Origin: Methylocystis sp. KS32
GTDB lineage: Bacteria > Pseudomonadota > Alphaproteobacteria > Rhizobiales > Beijerinckiaceae
Assembly (NCBI GenBank): GCA_002862095.1
Contig: PHSQ01000005.1
Location: 1 to 64,000, forward strand
Length of the DNA stretch: 64,000 nucleotides
Reading direction: 5' to 3'
A program made the position numbers and the translations under genes. Shown piece by piece: positions 61,425 through 64,000 of this stretch. The notes below the pieces were generated by a model, which saw nothing but the letters and a program-made list of their open reading frames with translations, did no database searches and was not told where the DNA came from. The number at the start of each line of letters is the position of its first letter. Positions within the stretch are counted from its first letter, which is position 1.

Positions 61425-62220
61425 TGGCTTCACTCCCGCCGCTAGCCCATTTTGGCGCGCGCTTTTCGAGGAAGGCGCTTAATCCCTCACGCCCCTCGCT
61501 CGAACCGCGCAAGGTGGCGAGAATCCGGGCCGACTCCTCCCCGATGCTGTCATCAATGGTTCGCTCGCCGCAACGAGCGACGAAAGCCTTGGCCTCTTTC
61601 TGCGCGCCGGGGGCGCAGCGCAGCATGGCTTCGGTGGTTCTGGCCAACCGTTCTTTCGCCTCGCCCTCCGGGACCGCCTCGTGGACGAGCCCCATTTCGC
61701 GCGCCGCCGCCGCCGAGACGATTTCTGCGGTCAGCATCAGGCGTCGCGCTTGACGAGGGCCGATCGCGCGAATGACGAAGGGTCCGATCACCGCCGGGAT
61801 GATGCCGAGCCTCGCCTCGCTCAGGCTGAAGGTCGCATGTTCCGTCGCGATGGCGATGTCGCAGCATGCGACGAGACCGACGCCGCCGCCATAGGCCGCT
61901 CCGTGAACAAAGGCGATCGTCGGCTTCGGAAAGTTGTCGAGCAGCTGCATCATTTCAGCCAAGGCTCTGGCGTCGCGAAGATTCTCTTCAAACGACGCGC
62001 CCGCCATACGGCGCAGCCACTCGATATCGCCCCCTGCGGAAAAGCTTCGTCCGGCGCCTTGGATCGCGACGATGCGGACCCTCTCGTTTTCCGCCAGGCG
62101 TCGGAGAGTTGCGCTCATAAGCGCAACAAGCCCATCGTCGAAGGCGTTGTGACGCTCCGGACGATTGAGCGTAAGGGTCGCGACGCCGTGGCGGTCGGTG
62201 GACAGAAGCAGGTCAGGCAT
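61399..62220 (-). CDS. liuC: Methylglutaconyl-CoA hydratase (enoyl-CoA hydratase family), 273 aa
   Basis: The ATG at 62220 gives MPDLLLSTDRHGVATLTLNR. Crotonase-fold loops are AIQGAGRSFSAGGDIEWLRR and AFVHGAAYGGGVGLVACCD (oxyanion hole and catalytic Glu region SLSEARLGIIPAVIGPFVI). It hydrates 3-methylglutaconyl-CoA to HMG-CoA. Gene order (liuB, liuC, liuD, liuE) supports this. A gap of 7 bp separates it from liuB. Confidence 0.9.
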   Translation of the reverse strand: MPDLLLSTDRHGVATLTLNRPERHNAFDDGLVALMSATLRRLAENERVRIVAIQGAGRSFSAGGDIEWLRRMAGASFEENLRDARALAEMMQLLDNFPKPTIAFVHGAAYGGGVGLVACCDIAIATEHATFSLSEARLGIIPAVIGPFVIRAIGPRQARRLMLTAEIVSAAAAREMGLVHEAVPEGEAKERLARTTEAMLRCAPGAQKEAKAFVARCGERTIDDSIGEESARILATLRGSSEGREGLSAFLEKRAPKWASGGSEANVSQTADR

Positions 62221-62227
62221 GGCGCGT

Positions 62228-63835
62228 TCACATCCGAAATAAGCCGAAGCGCGTCTCCTCAATCGGAGCATGGGCGCCGATCGCAAGACAAAGACCGAGC
62301 ACGCGCCGCGTGTCTGCGGGATCTATTACGCCGTCGTCCCAAAGCCGAGCGCTGGAGTAGAGAGGAAGGCCCTGACGTTCGTATTGTTCGCGTATCGGCG
62401 CTTGAATCCCCGCCTCGTCCTCCTCGCTCCAGCTTTCGCCCCGAGTCTCGGCGGCGTCGCGCCGGATCCGCGAGAGAACGCGCGCCGCTTGTTCGCCGCC
62501 CATCACGCTGATCCTGGCGTTCGGCCATATCCACAGGAAGCGCGGGGAATAGGCGCGCCCGCACATGGCATAGTTACCGGCGCCGAAACTACCGCCGACG
62601 ATGACCGTGAATTTCGGCACGGCGGCGGTCGCGACGGCCGTCACGAGCTTTGCCCCGTCTTTGGCGATTCCGCCGGCCTCGTATTTGGCGCCGACCATGA
62701 AGCCGGTTGTGTTTTGGAGAAAGATCAGGGGCGTTCGCCGCTTCGCTGCGAGTTCGATGAAATGCGCGCCCTTCAGAGCGCTCTCCGAAAAGAGGATCCC
62801 GTCATTGGCGAGGATGGCGACGCGATAGCCGCAGATATGGGCGAACCCCGTAACCAACGTCGGCCCATAGAGCGGCTTGAACTCGTCGAAGACACTGTCG
62901 TCGACGATGCGCGCGATTATGGCGCGGGCGTCATAGGCCCGCCGTGCGTCGGTCGGCGCGAGGCCGCGCAGCTCCTCCGCGGCATAACGCGGCGGCAGCG
63001 GCTCCCGCGCAATCTGCATGTGGACTTCGGGTTCGTCAAGAGTGGCGATCGCTCTGCGCGCTAGCTCCAGCGCATGACGGTCGTCCAGGGCGTAGTGGTC
63101 GGTGACGCCGGAGCGACGACAATGCACGTCGGCGCCTCCGAGGTCTTCCGCCGTCACCACCTCTCCGGTCGCGGCCGCCACCAGCGGCGGCCCGCCAAGA
63201 AAGATCGCTCCCTCGTTGCGCACAATGATCGCTTCGTCGCACATTGCTGGAACATAGGCGCCGCCCGCCGTGCATAATCCCATCACGACGGCGATTTGCG
63301 CCACGCCCTGGGCCGACATCCGCGCTTGATTGTAAAAGATACGCCCAAAATGATCGCGATCGGGAAAGACTTCGTCCTGTGTCGGTAGATTGGCGCCGCC
63401 GGAGTCGACAAGATAGATGCAAGGCAGCCGATTCTCGGCGGCGATCTCCTGCGCGCGCAGATGCTTCTTTACGGTGATCGGGAAATAGACGCCGCCCTTC
63501 ACCGTGGCGTCGTTCGCGATAATCATGCATAACCGACCGTGGACTCGACCGACGCCGGCGACGACGCCGCCACAGGCGACGTCGCCGTCATAAAGCCCGT
63601 GCGCCGCGAAGCGTCCGATTTCGAGAAAGGGCGACAGCGGATCAATCAGCGCCTCGATCCGGTCGCGCGCCAGCATCTTGCCACGGCCCACATGGCGCGC
63701 CCGCGCGCTTTCTCCCCCTCCGAGCCGAATGCGATCGAAGGTTTGCCTCAGTTCCGCGAGACGCTCAGTCGTCGCGGCGAGGTTTCGCTCGTAATCCGGA
63801 GATCCGGCGTCGACCGAGGATGAAATTACGGGCAT
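62228..63835 (-). CDS. liuB: Methylcrotonyl-CoA carboxylase beta subunit (535 aa)
   Basis: Carboxyltransferase of the PCC/MCC type: [60 protein letters not shown] (acyl-CoA pocket) and C-terminal [50 protein letters not shown]. It transfers carboxyl from biotin to 3-methylcrotonyl-CoA. A GAGAGAGG ribosome site precedes the ATG at 63835. It lies 30 bp after the isovaleryl-CoA dehydrogenase gene. Confidence 0.95.
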   Translation of the reverse strand: MPVISSSVDAGSPDYERNLAATTERLAELRQTFDRIRLGGGESARARHVGRGKMLARDRIEALIDPLSPFLEIGRFAAHGLYDGDVACGGVVAGVGRVHGRLCMIIANDATVKGGVYFPITVKKHLRAQEIAAENRLPCIYLVDSGGANLPTQDEVFPDRDHFGRIFYNQARMSAQGVAQIAVVMGLCTAGGAYVPAMCDEAIIVRNEGAIFLGGPPLVAAATGEVVTAEDLGGADVHCRRSGVTDHYALDDRHALELARRAIATLDEPEVHMQIAREPLPPRYAAEELRGLAPTDARRAYDARAIIARIVDDSVFDEFKPLYGPTLVTGFAHICGYRVAILANDGILFSESALKGAHFIELAAKRRTPLIFLQNTTGFMVGAKYEAGGIAKDGAKLVTAVATAAVPKFTVIVGGSFGAGNYAMCGRAYSPRFLWIWPNARISVMGGEQAARVLSRIRRDAAETRGESWSEEDEAGIQAPIREQYERQGLPLYSSARLWDDGVIDPADTRRVLGLCLAIGAHAPIEETRFGLFRM

Positions 63836-63865
63836 TCTGGCCTCTCTCGCGTCGGCGACGAAGTA

Positions 63866-64000
63866 TTACGCGCTTTCCTCGAACAACTCGCGCCCGATCA
63901 ACATGCGACGAATCTCGCTGGTGCCCGCGCCTATTTCATAGAGCTTCGCGTCGCGCAGCAGACGCCCCGTTGGATAATCGTTCATGTATCCGTTGCCGCC
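63866..64000 (-). CDS. liuA: Isovaleryl-CoA dehydrogenase, C-terminal part (partial)
   Basis: The window ends inside this gene. The 44 visible residues, [20 protein letters not shown] then [20 protein letters not shown] and EESA, are the strongly conserved end of isovaleryl-CoA dehydrogenases. The enzyme oxidises isovaleryl-CoA to 3-methylcrotonyl-CoA and heads the liu operon. Most of the gene and any promoter lie outside the window. Confidence 0.95.
   Translation of the reverse strand, partial: GGNGYMNDYPTGRLLRDAKLYEIGAGTSEIRRMLIGRELFEESA

Overview
The window looks like chromosomal DNA of a GC-rich alphaproteobacterium, most likely a Hyphomicrobiales (Rhizobiales) relative. This rests on codon and GC character, the liu-type leucine degradation operon, Rhizobiales-like transposases and an RCAP-type phage 'spike base' family; no species can be named from the sequence alone. 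It divides into four regions.

(1) 1-13.4 kb is a multidrug-efflux locus set in a graveyard of insertion sequences. A MarR-type regulator (643-1092) is separated by a decayed IS6 copy from an RND pump operon (permease, membrane-fusion protein, outer-membrane lipoprotein; 2124-8087). A 19-bp palindrome overlaps the -35 box of a promoter upstream of the pump and is a plausible MarR operator. Downstream are broken IS5, IS1182 and IS256 copies, an IS1111/IS110 element nested inside the IS256, two ISAs1 fragments, and a toxin-antitoxin pair cut by IS256 debris.

(2) 13,435-26,565 is a 13-kb integrated element in tRNA-Thr, bounded by 66-bp perfect direct repeats, with its tyrosine integrase at the right end. 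It encodes a Toprim primase, a VapE/D5-like helicase, RusA, a small terminase subunit, a prohead protease, two tandem spike-base proteins and regulators. It has no recognisable major capsid, portal, large terminase or lysis gene, so it resembles a phage satellite.

(3) 27,030-51,529 is a second element, 24.5 kb, in the next tRNA gene (CAT anticodon, probably Met), bounded by 22-bp repeats. It has an integrase, an AlpA-like regulator, a 1004-aa primase/helicase, a RecD-like helicase and another small terminase subunit. It also carries anti-phage-type cargo: a caspase-like protein, a DarT-like ADP-ribosyltransferase, an operon with a DUF4365 nuclease-fold protein and an unknown 384-aa partner, and a type I restriction system with an embedded uracil-DNA-glycosylase-like gene. 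hsdS is split by an IS630 element and hsdR lost its native start to an IS3 element, but hsdR stays open from a GTG supplied by the IS.

(4) 51.6-64 kb is ordinary core metabolism on the minus strand. Read in the direction of transcription it is isovaleryl-CoA dehydrogenase (partial), methylcrotonyl-CoA carboxylase beta, methylglutaconyl-CoA hydratase, methylcrotonyl-CoA carboxylase alpha, HMG-CoA lyase, acyl-CoA dehydrogenase, 3-hydroxyisobutyryl-CoA hydrolase, thiolase, and the E1alpha, E1beta and E2 subunits of a 2-oxoacid dehydrogenase. Together they would take branched-chain 2-oxoacids to acyl-CoAs and on to acetyl-CoA, acetoacetate and 3-hydroxyisobutyrate.

The most unusual observation is that the two islands, with unrelated replication proteins, carry the same kind of candidate origin at the 3' end of the primase/helicase gene: three 9-bp iterons, a spacer of about 60 bp, and the same iterons inverted.
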